Origin: HGM11525 sp036307445
Lineage (GTDB): Bacteria; Bacillota; Clostridia; UBA1381
Assembly: GCA_036307445.1 (NCBI GenBank)
Contig: JAXJXP010000045.1
Coordinates: 1-64,000, forward strand
DNA length: 64,000 bases
Direction of reading: 5' to 3'
How positions within the stretch are numbered: position 1 is the stretch's first letter; each line of letters starts with the position of its first letter. A program made the position numbers and the translations under genes. The notes beneath the pieces are model-generated. The model was not told where the DNA came from. It ran no database searches and was given only the letters and a program-made list of their open reading frames with translations. This document shows, one piece after another, positions 1-8,671 of this stretch.

Positions 1-5
1 ATTAA

Positions 6-1325
6 GTGAGAGGATTTGCATATGGTCGTCTTTCAAGAGACGAGGATAGTGAACAGGAATCCCTGAAAAATCAGGAAGACTTGGTTGTCGGATTTATGAA
101 GAAATACAATCATATAGTTGTCGAAATAGAAATGGATAATAACTATACAGGAATGAATTTTGACAGACCCGGAATTAAGCGAATGTTTGAACTTGCAAGA
201 AATGGTGAGATTGATGCGGTATTCGTAAAAGACTTATCAAGACTTGGCAGACATCGAACTTTGACTTTGGAATGTATTGATAAGCTCAGGCTCCTTGGAG
301 TCAGGGTTATATCTATAACAGAGAATATTGATAGTTTCAACGAAGCAGATGATTTAATCATTGGCTTCAAAGGACTTATCAATGGTAGCTACTCCAAAGA
401 TATACAAAGAAAGGTCATATACGGATTCAGACAAAAACAACAAAAAGGTCTTGTAATGATTCCGCCAATGGGATATTTCAAGGACAAGAATACCAACGAG
501 GTTGTTATTGTCGAAGAGCCTGCCGAAATCATTCGGACGATATTCAAACTTTATCTTGAGGGCTATGGTTTAAAGGCAATAGCAAGAATACTGAATGAGA
601 AAGGTATGAAATCTCCTTCATACTATCAGTTAAAGCTGATAGGTAAAAAGCAAGGACATAACAAGCCTAAAATTACAAGTAGGTTCTTGTGGGATTACTC
701 ATCGGTTAAAAGGACTTTAAAGAACGAATTTTACTGCGGAACTGTCGTAAATCATCAAAATGAGCGTAGCAGAATTACAAAGCGACAGGTTGCAGTTCCA
801 ATAGAGGAACAGTTCAGGCATGAGGATATGGTCCCGGCGATCATTCCCCGTGAAATGTGGGAACGGGTTCAGGAATTCCTAAATGCCAAGGTAAAGAAAA
901 ATGTTCGTGCAAGCGAGAACAAACCATGCCATAAGTATTCAGGATTGCTACAGTGTTCGGACTGCGGATGCTCATTCGTAGCAAAGGTCAGAAAGACCAA
1001 AGGAAATCCAGACAGAGTTGAATATGTGTGCAATGGTTACCACCGATATAGTGAAGTCAATTGTACATCACATCGAATTCGGGAAGAAATGCTTGACCAG
1101 ATAGTACAAGCCGAGCTTGAAGGAATACGATTGGTATTCGATGAGCTATGGGAGAATGTAGAAGCTGATGTCAAGAAATGGGCAGCGGGAAAATCTACTC
1201 TTAAACATACTATAGAGCTACTCGATGACATCATAGCTGAGAATAACATCAGTAATGCAAATTTGCACCTGATGTTTGACAAAATCATCATCGAAGAAAC
1301 GGACGAAGGATTAAATCTTGCCTGA
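6..1325 (+). CDS. Large serine recombinase (site-specific integrase/resolvase family)
   Basis: A 439-residue large serine recombinase, the enzyme class that integrates and excises phages and conjugative or mobilizable elements. The N-terminal resolvase fold starts at once with Y-G-R-L-S-R, whose Ser10 is the expected nucleophile, followed by VKDLSRLGR near residue 80. A recombinase domain covers about 150-280. A zinc-ribbon with CSDCGC near 318-323 and a later C...C pair covers about 300-360, ending in a helical tail. The start is GTG at 6; an in-frame TAA at 3-5 rules out an earlier start. The gene lies 160 bp from the 3' end of a tRNA-Leu gene and is probably the last gene of an element extending left of the window. 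No cargo is visible here. Confidence 0.9.
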   Translation: MRGFAYGRLSRDEDSEQESLKNQEDLVVGFMKKYNHIVVEIEMDNNYTGMNFDRPGIKRMFELARNGEIDAVFVKDLSRLGRHRTLTLECIDKLRLLGVRVISITENIDSFNEADDLIIGFKGLINGSYSKDIQRKVIYGFRQKQQKGLVMIPPMGYFKDKNTNEVVIVEEPAEIIRTIFKLYLEGYGLKAIARILNEKGMKSPSYYQLKLIGKKQGHNKPKITSRFLWDYSSVKRTLKNEFYCGTVVNHQNERSRITKRQVAVPIEEQFRHEDMVPAIIPREMWERVQEFLNAKVKKNVRASENKPCHKYSGLLQCSDCGCSFVAKVRKTKGNPDRVEYVCNGYHRYSEVNCTSHRIREEMLDQIVQAELEGIRLVFDELWENVEADVKKWAAGKSTLKHTIELLDDIIAENNISNANLHLMFDKIIIEETDEGLNLA

Positions 1326-1444
1326 GATTAAAATCGCCGTTCATCAGCAAAGCAAAAGAGTCTTTACTCAAAAAGTATATGATAATTGACAACGAAATTC
1401 TTCAACAAGGTGCGTGAGTTCAAGTAGAAAACATCGACAAAAAC

Positions 1445-1477
1445 AAAACACTTATAGGGAAATCCTATAAGTGTTTT
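1445..1477 (-). terminator. Rho-independent terminator of tRNA-Leu
   Basis: A 14-bp perfect stem (arms 1445-1458 and 1464-1477) with a 5-nt loop. On the minus strand it lies just downstream of the tRNA CCA end and is followed by a T-rich tail. Confidence 0.8.
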
Positions 1478-1483
1478 GGGTGG

Positions 1484-1567
1484 TGGTGCGCCTGAAAGGA
1501 CTTGAACCTTCACGTCGGGGACACTAGATCCTAAGTCTAGCGCGTCTGCCAATTCCGCCACAGGCGC
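1484..1567 (-). tRNA. tRNA-Leu (anticodon UAG)
   Basis: The minus strand folds as an 84-nt class II tRNA. The 7-bp acceptor stem GCGCCTG/CAGGCGC closes it, the discriminator is A and the CCA end is encoded at 1484-1486. The anticodon stem CTAGA/TCTAG carries the loop CTTAGGA, giving anticodon TAG. A long variable arm follows and the T-loop reads GGTTCAAGTCC. It reads CUA and other CUN leucine codons. It has its own promoter and terminator, and the serine recombinase gene ends about 160 bp beyond its 3' end. Confidence 0.95.
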
Positions 1568-1604
1568 ATATATAATTTTGCTGTTGAATTTTCACAGCTT
1601 TTAT

Positions 1605-1633
1605 ATTTTAACACTAATCTCTCTTTTTGTCAA
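1605..1633 (-). promoter_or_regulatory. Sigma-A promoter of tRNA-Leu
   Basis: On the minus strand TTGACA (1633-1628), a 17-bp spacer and TAAAAT (1610-1605), about 40 bp before the tRNA 5' end. Confidence 0.75.
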
Positions 1634-1653
1634 GAGAAAATATTAAAATGCTC

Positions 1654-1682
1654 TTGTCTTTTTTTATGTTTTGATATATAAT
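1654..1682 (+). promoter_or_regulatory. Sigma-A promoter of trmB operon
   Basis: TTGTCT, 17 bp, TATAAT, ending 35 bp before the trmB start. It likely drives trmB-yhbY-nadD/yqeK-rsfS-leuS, which run with short gaps to the terminator at 6694. Confidence 0.65.
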
Positions 1683-1716
1683 TATGCGAGGATAACTCAT
1701 AAAGGGGAAAAAAGAT

Positions 1717-2364
1717 ATGAGAATGAGAAAAAAGAAAAACTTTGACCAGAGGTTAGAAAGAGTCAGTGAAAGACTTATAGAAACTCCCGAACAATTAAAG
1801 GGCAAATGGTCAGAGGTTTTTGGGAATGACAATCCCATACACATTGAAATAGGCAGTGGTAAGGGTAAATTTATATCCGAGATGGCAAGACTACATCGGG
1901 GGATAAATTTTATTGCTATAGATGTGATACCTGATGTTATACTTATGGGCCTTGAAAAGACGGCAGGGGGAGAGTATCCTAATCTTCGATTCATTATCGC
2001 AGATGCATCTACGCTTTATGAGTGTTTTGATGAGGATGAAATTGCGCGTATATATCTTAACTTTTCTGACCCGTGGAAGAAAAAGAAGCAGGCAAAAAGA
2101 AGGCTGACACATTCAAATTTCCTTGATATATATAAAAAATTTCTAATTAAGGGCGGCAGTGTATGCTTTAAAACAGATAACAAAGGTTTGTTTGAGTTTT
2201 CGCTAAATTCTTTTTCGGCTGACAGAGATTTTCAAATGTCAAATATTTCCCTTGACCTTCATAACTCGGATTTTGAGGGGAACGTGATGACAGAATACGA
2301 GCAGAAGTTTTCTGAGCAGGGAATGCCTATATACAGACTTGAGGCTAAATATCTAATAGGATAA
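1717..2364 (+). CDS. trmB: tRNA (guanine-N7-)-methyltransferase TrmB
   Basis: A 215-residue SAM-dependent methyltransferase that makes m7G46 in the variable loop of tRNAs. The SAM-binding motif IEIGSGKGKF lies near residues 47-56. The family signature NFSDPWKKKKQAKRRL lies near 113-128 and is followed by a C-terminal TEYEQKF segment. Length is normal for the family. ATG at 1717 follows AAAGGGG at good spacing. It is the first gene of a translation and NAD-synthesis operon. Confidence 0.95.
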   Translation: MRMRKKKNFDQRLERVSERLIETPEQLKGKWSEVFGNDNPIHIEIGSGKGKFISEMARLHRGINFIAIDVIPDVILMGLEKTAGGEYPNLRFIIADASTLYECFDEDEIARIYLNFSDPWKKKKQAKRRLTHSNFLDIYKKFLIKGGSVCFKTDNKGLFEFSLNSFSADRDFQMSNISLDLHNSDFEGNVMTEYEQKFSEQGMPIYRLEAKYLIG

Positions 2365-2391
2365 ATGTTATTTGAACGGAGGAATATATAA

Positions 2392-2694
2392 ATGCTAACA
2401 AGTAAGCAACGTGCATATCTGCGTGGACTTGCAAACGGACTTCAACCGGTATTTATAATCGGCAAAGAGGGAGTAACAGAGGAAACATTAAAGCAGCTTG
2501 CCTTGGTTTTGGAGGCGAGAGAGCTTATTAAGGTAAAAATTCTTGAAACAGCACTTCTTGATGCCAAAGAATGTGGAAATGAAATTGCACAAAAGCTTGA
2601 GGCGGATTGTGTTCAGGCAATCGGTGCAAAGTTTGTTTTGTTTAAGCGTGCGATTAAGAAGGAAAATCATCAGATAAAATTCCCTTCAAAATAA
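2392..2694 (+). CDS. yhbY: YhbY-type CRM-domain RNA-binding protein
   Basis: A 100-residue protein that is entirely a CRM (YhbY) domain. It starts MLTSKQRAYLRGLAN, has the conserved GKEGV RNA-binding loop near residues 25-29, and a late KFVLFKRA strand. Family members associate with pre-50S particles and are treated as ribosome-assembly factors. A GGAGG site precedes the start. It sits directly before nadD/yqeK and rsfS, the same order as in Bacillus, which supports the call. Confidence 0.93.
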   Translation: MLTSKQRAYLRGLANGLQPVFIIGKEGVTEETLKQLALVLEARELIKVKILETALLDAKECGNEIAQKLEADCVQAIGAKFVLFKRAIKKENHQIKFPSK

Positions 2695-2709
2695 AGGAGA
2701 GCAGTATAA

Positions 2710-3843
2710 ATGCGAAAGATAGGCTTGTTTGGCGGAACTTTCAATCCCGTTCACAATGCACATATTAAAATTGCTGAGTATGCATTGGATGTACTCGGTC
2801 TTGATTTCGTGATTATGCTGACAGGCGGTAATCCGCCTCATAAAAAAGATGTTAAAATCCCTGATGCAAAGCTGAGGCATATAATGCTGAAAAAAGCGGT
2901 TGCAAGCAATAAAAAACTTATACCGTGTGCTTTTGAGGTAAACCGAACTGAATATTCATATACGGCTAAGACACTTGCATTTTTTAAACAAATTTATCCT
3001 GAAGACAAGCTTTATTTTATAATGGGCGGCGACTCGCTCGATTATTTTGAGAAGTGGTATGAGCCGGAAACAATTGTAAAGCTTGCCACACTTGCCGTGT
3101 ACGGCAGAGGAAAAGAGCATAATTTTGAATTTATCAAAAAGAAATACGGAGCTGATATCGTAAAGCTTGACGGGCAATTTTATGATATGTCGTCTACAAA
3201 TTTGCGGGATATGCCTGACATTATGAGGGTACAGGTACCGGCTGAGGTATATAATTTTATCGAAAAGTACAAGATATATCAGCCGAAGAAGAACGATATG
3301 GAAATACTTTGTGAGCTTTTAAATGAAGACAGATTAAAGCATAGTATAGGTGTTTCCAAACTGGCGAAGGCTCTTGGGGGAAGATATGGCGAGGATGAGG
3401 AGCTTTTGGAGCGGGCAGGGCTTTTGCACGATGCGGCAAAATGCATTCCATATGATGAGGCAATCAAAATGTGCGACGAGTTGGATGCTGATATAGACCC
3501 GATAGAACGTACAATTCCAGCCCTTGTACATCCAAAACTCGGTGCTGAGCTTGTAAAGTGCTATTTTGGTATAAAAGAGGGTGAAATTACATCAGCCATA
3601 CGATGCCATACCATAGGAAAGCCTGATATGACCTTATTTGACAAGATAATATTTGTTTCGGATATGTGCGAGGAGGGGAGAAGCTTTTCTGGAGTTGAAG
3701 ATATCAGACAAACTGCATTTGAAAATATAGACAAAGCTGTTTTGATGTGCGTGAAAAAGACGATTGATTTTAATTTGAAAAAAGGTATGACGGTGCATCC
3801 TATGGCATACCGTTTGGAAGAGATGTATTCGTCAATTTTGTAG
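2710..3843 (+). CDS. nadD-yqeK: Fused NadD-YqeK: nicotinate-nucleotide adenylyltransferase plus HD-domain Ap4A hydrolase
   Basis: One 377-residue reading frame carries two enzymes that are usually separate. Residues 1-195 are NadD, which makes deamido-NAD from nicotinate mononucleotide and ATP: GLFGGTFNPVHNAH (5-18) holds the nucleotidyl-transferase HxxH region, and SSTNLRD (about 160) is the SSTxIR-type motif. Residues 200-377 are a YqeK HD-domain phosphohydrolase: LKHSIGV, LLHDAAK with the HD pair near 238-239, and a later LVHPKLGAE. The YqeK family includes symmetrical Ap4A hydrolases. The linker near 188-205 shows no stop and no internal ribosome site, and the gene order yhbY-nadD-yqeK-rsfS is kept. 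A fused form is inferred to be real rather than a sequencing artefact. Confidence 0.92.
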   Translation: MRKIGLFGGTFNPVHNAHIKIAEYALDVLGLDFVIMLTGGNPPHKKDVKIPDAKLRHIMLKKAVASNKKLIPCAFEVNRTEYSYTAKTLAFFKQIYPEDKLYFIMGGDSLDYFEKWYEPETIVKLATLAVYGRGKEHNFEFIKKKYGADIVKLDGQFYDMSSTNLRDMPDIMRVQVPAEVYNFIEKYKIYQPKKNDMEILCELLNEDRLKHSIGVSKLAKALGGRYGEDEELLERAGLLHDAAKCIPYDEAIKMCDELDADIDPIERTIPALVHPKLGAELVKCYFGIKEGEITSAIRCHTIGKPDMTLFDKIIFVSDMCEEGRSFSGVEDIRQTAFENIDKAVLMCVKKTIDFNLKKGMTVHPMAYRLEEMYSSIL

Positions 3844-3906
3844 AAAATATATATAGACAAATGACGGAAAATGTAGTATTATAGTAAGTTGAAGGGATGT
3901 GAAGAC

Positions 3907-4254
3907 GTGGAAAGAATTAAAACAATAGTAAATGCTCTTGACGATAAAAAGGCAAGAAATATAGATGTACTTGATATATCGGCACTTACGTCGCTCGGCG
4001 ATTACTTTGTAATTTGTACTTGCGGCTCAGAACCGCAGGTTCGTGCTTGTGTTGATAATGTTGAGGAAAAGATGGAAGAGTTGGGAATTAACTGTTCTCA
4101 TAAAGAAGGATATACTAACGGCAATTGGGTATTGATGGACTATAATGATATTATAATTCATATTATGCAGGAAGAAACACGTCAGTTCTATGCTTTGGAA
4201 AAGCTGTGGGACGACGCTCCAAGGATTGAAGCAGGCATCAAAGAGGAAAACTGA
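3907..4254 (+). CDS. rsfS: Ribosome silencing factor RsfS
   Basis: A 115-residue RsfS/YbeB/Iojap protein, which binds uL14 on the 50S subunit and blocks subunit joining under nutrient limitation. Visible family motifs are ALDDKKARNIDVLDIS, DYFVICTC, and the C-terminal WVLMDYNDIIIHIM with FYALEKLW. I choose GTG at 3907, with AAGGG at 3892-3896 ten bases upstream. An in-frame TTG at 3889 would add six unlikely residues and has no site of its own. It follows yqeK as in Bacillus. Confidence 0.93.
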   Translation: MERIKTIVNALDDKKARNIDVLDISALTSLGDYFVICTCGSEPQVRACVDNVEEKMEELGINCSHKEGYTNGNWVLMDYNDIIIHIMQEETRQFYALEKLWDDAPRIEAGIKEEN

Positions 4255-4279
4255 TAATTATTTTGAAAGGGTGTTATAA

Positions 4280-6691
4280 ATGGGTAGCTATAACTTTTCT
4301 GAAATTGAGAAGAAATGGCAAAATAAATGGGAGGAAACAGGATGTTTTCACGCAGAAACAGGCAGTGATAAGCCTAAGTTTTATGCACTAATTGAATTTC
4401 CGTATCCATCAGGACAGGGACTTCACGTAGGTCATCCAAGAAGCTATACTGCGTTGGATATAGTTTCCAGAAAACGCAGAATGCAAGGTTATAACGTGCT
4501 TTATCCTATTGGCTGGGATGCGTTCGGTCTTCCTACCGAAAACTTTGCTATTAAGAACAAAATTCATCCTAAGATTGTTACAAAAAATAATATTGCTAAC
4601 TTTACAAGACAGCTTAAAATGCTCGGATTTTCTTTCGACTGGTCAAGGGAAGTTAATACCACAGACCCCGAATACTATAAGTGGACTCAGTGGATATTCC
4701 TTCAGCTATTTAAAAAAGGCTTAGCATACAAGCAGGAAATGCCTATTAACTGGTGTACCGGTTGCAAGGTTGGTCTTTCAAACGAAGAGGTTGTAAACGG
4801 CGTTTGCGAGCGTTGCGGTAGCGAGGTTGTACAAAGAAGAAAAAGCCAGTGGATGCTCAAAATCACAGAATATGCTGAAAGACTTATAAATGACCTTGAT
4901 GATGTTGATTACATCGAAAGAGTTAAGACTCAGCAGAAGAACTGGATTGGACGTTCTGAGGGTGCTGAGGTAAAATTCCAGCTCACATCAGGTGACGAGA
5001 TGGTTGTTTACACTACAAGAGCGGATACGCTCTTTGGTGCGACATATGTTGTTCTTGCTCCTGAACATAAGCTTGTGGAAAAGCTATTGCCTTCGTTGGG
5101 AAATGCTGACGAAATAAAAGATTATATAACACTTGCTGGCAAGAAATCAGAATTTGAAAGAACAGAGCTTGCAAAGGACAAAACAGGCGTTCAGTTAAAG
5201 GGCGTTTATGCAATTAACCCTGTAAACGGCAAGGAATTACCTATTTTTATATCTGACTATGTACTTGTAACATACGGAACAGGTGCTATTATGGCTGTAC
5301 CTGCACACGATGAGAGAGACTGGGATTTTGCTAAAAAATTTGATTTGCCTATCATTGAAGTTGTTGCTGGCGGAGAAAATGTACAGGAGGCTGCATATAC
5401 AGATGTTTATAAGGGGAATATGGTAAATTCCGGTTTCCTTGACGGTATGCCTGTCAAAGAAGCAATCCCTGCTATGATTAGTTGGCTTGAAGAAAAGGGA
5501 CTTGGCAAAAAGAAGGTTAATTATAAGCTTCGCGACTGGCTCTTCTCACGTCAGCGTTACTGGGGCGAGCCTATTCCGCTGGTATATTGCGAAAAGTGCG
5601 GATGGGTACCCGTTCCGGAAGAGCAGCTACCTTTGGAGCTTCCCGAAATTGACGAATTTGAGCCTGGCGAGAACGGTGAATCACCGCTTGCAAAGGCAAC
5701 AGATTGGATTAACACAACTTGTCCTCATTGCGGAGCACCTGCTAAGAGAGAGACTGATACAATGCCACAGTGGGCAGGCTCAAGCTGGTATTTCTTAAGA
5801 TACATTGACCCGCATAATAAAGAGGCACTTGCGTCAAAAGAAGCTCTTGATTATTGGACACCGATTGACTGGTATAACGGCGGAATGGAGCATACAACAC
5901 TTCATTTGCTCTACTCTCGTTTCTGGCATAAGTTCCTTTATGATCTTGGCATTGTTCCGACTAAGGAGCCGTATATGCGCAGAACATCACACGGTATGAT
6001 TTTGGGCGAGAACGGAGAAAAGATGTCCAAGTCAAGAGGAAACGTAGTAAATCCTGATGAGGTAGTAAACGATTACGGCGCTGATGCAGTTCGTACATTT
6101 GAAATGTTTATCGGTGCATTTGACCAGTCAACCCCGTGGTCTCAGGACGGCCTAAAGGGTTGCTATAAGTTCTTGGAGCGTGTATGGAACCTTCAGGATA
6201 TGATGACAGATGAAGAAGGTTATAGCAAGGAGCTTTGCTCGAATGTTCACAAGACCATCAAAAAGGTCGGCGAGGACTACGAGAAGATGAAGTTTAATAC
6301 AGGTATCGCTGCACTTATGAGTCTTGTAAATGATTTCTACAAGGCTGGCAAGGTTACTAAGGGCGAGTTCCTGACACTTATTACACTTCTTAACCCTGTT
6401 GCACCGCATATGACAGAAGAGCTTTGGGAAATGTATGGCAAGGGCGGACTTCTTTCTGTATCGCCGTGGCCTGAATATGATGAGGCTTTAACTGTTGACA
6501 GCGAGGTTGAAATTGTTGTACAGATTAACGGTAAAATCAGAGACAAGATGATGGTATCTGCTGACCTCGACAGAGCAGGCATAGAAAATCTTGTTACAGA
6601 AAGTGATGCTGTTAAAAAGCTTGTAGACGGAAAGACAATAGTTAAAACAATAGTTGTCCCCGGCAAGCTTGTAAATATTGTAGTGAAGTAA
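4280..6691 (+). CDS. leuS: Leucyl-tRNA synthetase
   Basis: An 803-residue class Ia synthetase of normal length. The HIGH motif is HVGH at 49-52 and the KMSKS motif lies near 580. The zinc-domain cysteines CTGC and CERC lie near 159-180. The CP1 editing domain is intact, with TTRADTLFGATYVV and the VPAHDERDWDF segment that carries the editing aspartate. The C-terminal VQINGKIRDKMMV is typical. It closes the operon and is followed by a strong bidirectional terminator. No T-box leader is seen in the 25-bp gap before it, so regulation by leucyl-tRNA would have to act upstream. Confidence 0.97.
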   Translation: MGSYNFSEIEKKWQNKWEETGCFHAETGSDKPKFYALIEFPYPSGQGLHVGHPRSYTALDIVSRKRRMQGYNVLYPIGWDAFGLPTENFAIKNKIHPKIVTKNNIANFTRQLKMLGFSFDWSREVNTTDPEYYKWTQWIFLQLFKKGLAYKQEMPINWCTGCKVGLSNEEVVNGVCERCGSEVVQRRKSQWMLKITEYAERLINDLDDVDYIERVKTQQKNWIGRSEGAEVKFQLTSGDEMVVYTTRADTLFGATYVVLAPEHKLVEKLLPSLGNADEIKDYITLAGKKSEFERTELAKDKTGVQLKGVYAINPVNGKELPIFISDYVLVTYGTGAIMAVPAHDERDWDFAKKFDLPIIEVVAGGENVQEAAYTDVYKGNMVNSGFLDGMPVKEAIPAMISWLEEKGLGKKKVNYKLRDWLFSRQRYWGEPIPLVYCEKCGWVPVPEEQLPLELPEIDEFEPGENGESPLAKATDWINTTCPHCGAPAKRETDTMPQWAGSSWYFLRYIDPHNKEALASKEALDYWTPIDWYNGGMEHTTLHLLYSRFWHKFLYDLGIVPTKEPYMRRTSHGMILGENGEKMSKSRGNVVNPDEVVNDYGADAVRTFEMFIGAFDQSTPWSQDGLKGCYKFLERVWNLQDMMTDEEGYSKELCSNVHKTIKKVGEDYEKMKFNTGIAALMSLVNDFYKAGKVTKGEFLTLITLLNPVAPHMTEELWEMYGKGGLLSVSPWPEYDEALTVDSEVEIVVQINGKIRDKMMVSADLDRAGIENLVTESDAVKKLVDGKTIVKTIVVPGKLVNIVVK

Positions 6692-6693
6692 AA

Positions 6694-6724
6694 AAACAAG
6701 GTGAGATTTAATCTCACCTTGTTT
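6694..6724. terminator. Bidirectional terminator between leuS and ABC transporter
   Basis: A 14-bp perfect stem with a TTA loop and A/T-rich flanks on both sides. It serves leuS on plus and the ABC transporter gene on minus, whose stop codon starts at the edge of the hairpin. Confidence 0.85.
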
Positions 6725-8535
6725 CATTTTATGTCACTTAATTTTTTCAACTCGTAGAAATGTCCCTTCATTTCCATAAGCTCATCGTATGTTCCAATTT
6801 CTACAATTCTGCCTTCGTCCATAACAACAATCCTGTCAGCATCACGGATTGTAGAAAGTCTGTGTGCTACAATGAAGGTTGTCCTGTCTTTAAGAAGAGA
6901 AGAGATCGCCTTCTGAACGTGATGCTCAGATATATTATCAAGAGCAGAGGTTGCTTCGTCAAGGATGAGTATGCTGGGGTCTCTTATGAGTGCTCTTGCA
7001 ATAGAAATTCTCTGCTTCTGCCCTCCTGAGAGCTTGTCGCCGTGTTCGCCGACTATTGTATCTATGCCGTTTGAAAGCAGTGGCAGAAACTCACGTATAT
7101 TTGCCTTATCAATAACGTCCTGAATCTGCTCCTCGGTAATACCCACCAAGCCGTATGTGATGTTGTCCCTTATTGAACCTTTAAAGAGAATGGAGTTCTG
7201 GGGAACAACAGAAATGTGATGTCGATAGGTGGGGAGGCTAAGCTCGTCGATAGACTTTCCGTCAACCTTAAATACACCTGAGGTTGGCTTGAGAAATCCT
7301 ATAATCATATTCATAATTGTAGATTTGCCCGAACCGGATGCACCTACAAAAGCAATACACTCGCCTGGATTTACTTGAAGAGTGAAATCCTTGATAGTGT
7401 CTTTATCAGCACCAGGGTAACGATATGTAACATTCTCAAAGGATAATGAGCCGTGTACATAACGAAGTGGTATCTTATCACTATTGTCCTCGATGTTGTC
7501 CGAAAGAACAATCTCCGAAACGCTTCGCACAGATTCCAGTCCTTTTGCAAGCTCGGGATATATGTTTACAATAGACTGAACGTTTCCGGAAATATTGTTA
7601 AAATATGACTGGAATACGACAATATTGCCTACACTAATCATTCCCTTTAATGCCAGTAAGCCCGAGAATACAAGGCAGACGCCGCTCATAATCTGACCGA
7701 CAACCCACACAATTGAGCCGAAATAGGCATTGGTACGGTCAACAATATAGCCCTTTTCTTTAAGCTTTTTGATGTTAGACTCAAGGCGAGCAATTTCTTC
7801 GTTTTCAAGTCCGTGAGCCTTTGTAACGGGAATCATTTCAATCATCGTTGTCAGGTTTGCCGACATTGTTTCATTTTCTTGTCTGAACATAAAATTGTTG
7901 GCGCGCATTTTCTTTCTGAAAAAGTTTACCAACAACACGTTAACAGGGACAATTAAAGCATAAAATATTGTTATTTCTCTGCTTTTAGATAACGAAATGA
8001 AAACCGAAACAATAATGTTAATAAGCGCAACGAGAACAGTTTTGACAAAGTGGCTGTTAAAAAACTCAATTGCTTCTATATCACGCAGAAACTTTGACTG
8101 AACACGTCCCGATTCGATTTCCTTATAATATGTAATCGAAAGCTGCTGAAGCTTTCTGACCATAGTATTACGAAGACCGGCACCAATATTTCTGAGCATT
8201 GTATCGGTGTATTTAGCATAAAGAGTGTGAGTCGGTATGTTTTGAATAAAAACAATAAACAGCAACACAGCATTTATTGCAATAATCTTATACACGTCTT
8301 CGGCTGGATTGGTAACCGCATCGATAATGTTGGCTGTAATAATCGGAAGAATCCATATACCCAAAGCTTTTACAATGTGGAGGATACAGGAAACAAGAAT
8401 CTTAAACCAGTTCGCTCCTAAAATACTCACCAGAATTTTAATTGGTTTCTTACGAACTTCGTCTACATTTTCATTAAACAAAGGCTCGTAATCGGGCAAA
8501 GGTGAATTTGCCTGTGAGTGTTTTGTTGTGTGCAT
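6724..8535 (-). CDS. ABC transporter, fused permease and ATPase (half-transporter)
   Basis: An exporter-type half-transporter of about 603 residues that should work as a dimer in the membrane. Roughly six membrane segments lie between residues 40 and 310. The ATPase follows: Walker A GASGSGKST, Q-loop SVVPQNS, signature LSGGQKQRIS, Walker B ILILDEATSALD and the switch VAHRLST. I place the start at ATG 8535, because GGCGGTGAT sits just ahead of it; an ATG at 8550 would put that site inside the gene. The family covers lipid, peptide and drug exporters, so the substrate is not predictable. No partner gene is adjacent. Confidence 0.9.
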   Translation of the reverse strand: MHTTKHSQANSPLPDYEPLFNENVDEVRKKPIKILVSILGANWFKILVSCILHIVKALGIWILPIITANIIDAVTNPAEDVYKIIAINAVLLFIVFIQNIPTHTLYAKYTDTMLRNIGAGLRNTMVRKLQQLSITYYKEIESGRVQSKFLRDIEAIEFFNSHFVKTVLVALINIIVSVFISLSKSREITIFYALIVPVNVLLVNFFRKKMRANNFMFRQENETMSANLTTMIEMIPVTKAHGLENEEIARLESNIKKLKEKGYIVDRTNAYFGSIVWVVGQIMSGVCLVFSGLLALKGMISVGNIVVFQSYFNNISGNVQSIVNIYPELAKGLESVRSVSEIVLSDNIEDNSDKIPLRYVHGSLSFENVTYRYPGADKDTIKDFTLQVNPGECIAFVGASGSGKSTIMNMIIGFLKPTSGVFKVDGKSIDELSLPTYRHHISVVPQNSILFKGSIRDNITYGLVGITEEQIQDVIDKANIREFLPLLSNGIDTIVGEHGDKLSGGQKQRISIARALIRDPSILILDEATSALDNISEHHVQKAISSLLKDRTTFIVAHRLSTIRDADRIVVMDEGRIVEIGTYDELMEMKGHFYELKKLSDIK

Positions 8536-8567
8536 ATACATCACCGCCATATATATTTTTCAAGGTT

Positions 8568-8595
8568 ATTGTACCTAATTGAAAGTAAAAGTCAA
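8568..8595 (-). promoter_or_regulatory. Sigma-A promoter of the ABC transporter
   Basis: On minus: TTGACT, 16 bp, TACAAT, about 33 bp before the start codon. Confidence 0.55.
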
Positions 8596-8636
8596 TACCA
8601 TTTAATAAAATAAATTATTACTTTTCTGTTACGTAA

Positions 8637-8664
8637 AAGAACCACCGAAAAATCGGAGGTTCTT
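8637..8664 (-). terminator. Terminator after proA
   Basis: Stem AAGAACC/GGTTCTT plus CCGA/TCGG with one mismatch and an AAAA loop, just downstream of the proA stop on minus and followed by a short T run. Confidence 0.65.
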
Positions 8665-8671
8665 TGTGTTT

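Noticed and set aside
3889..3906. TTG start at 3889 for rsfS
   Set aside because: It adds six residues unlike the family and lacks a ribosome site; GTG 3907 has AAGGG at good spacing and matches the family N-terminus.
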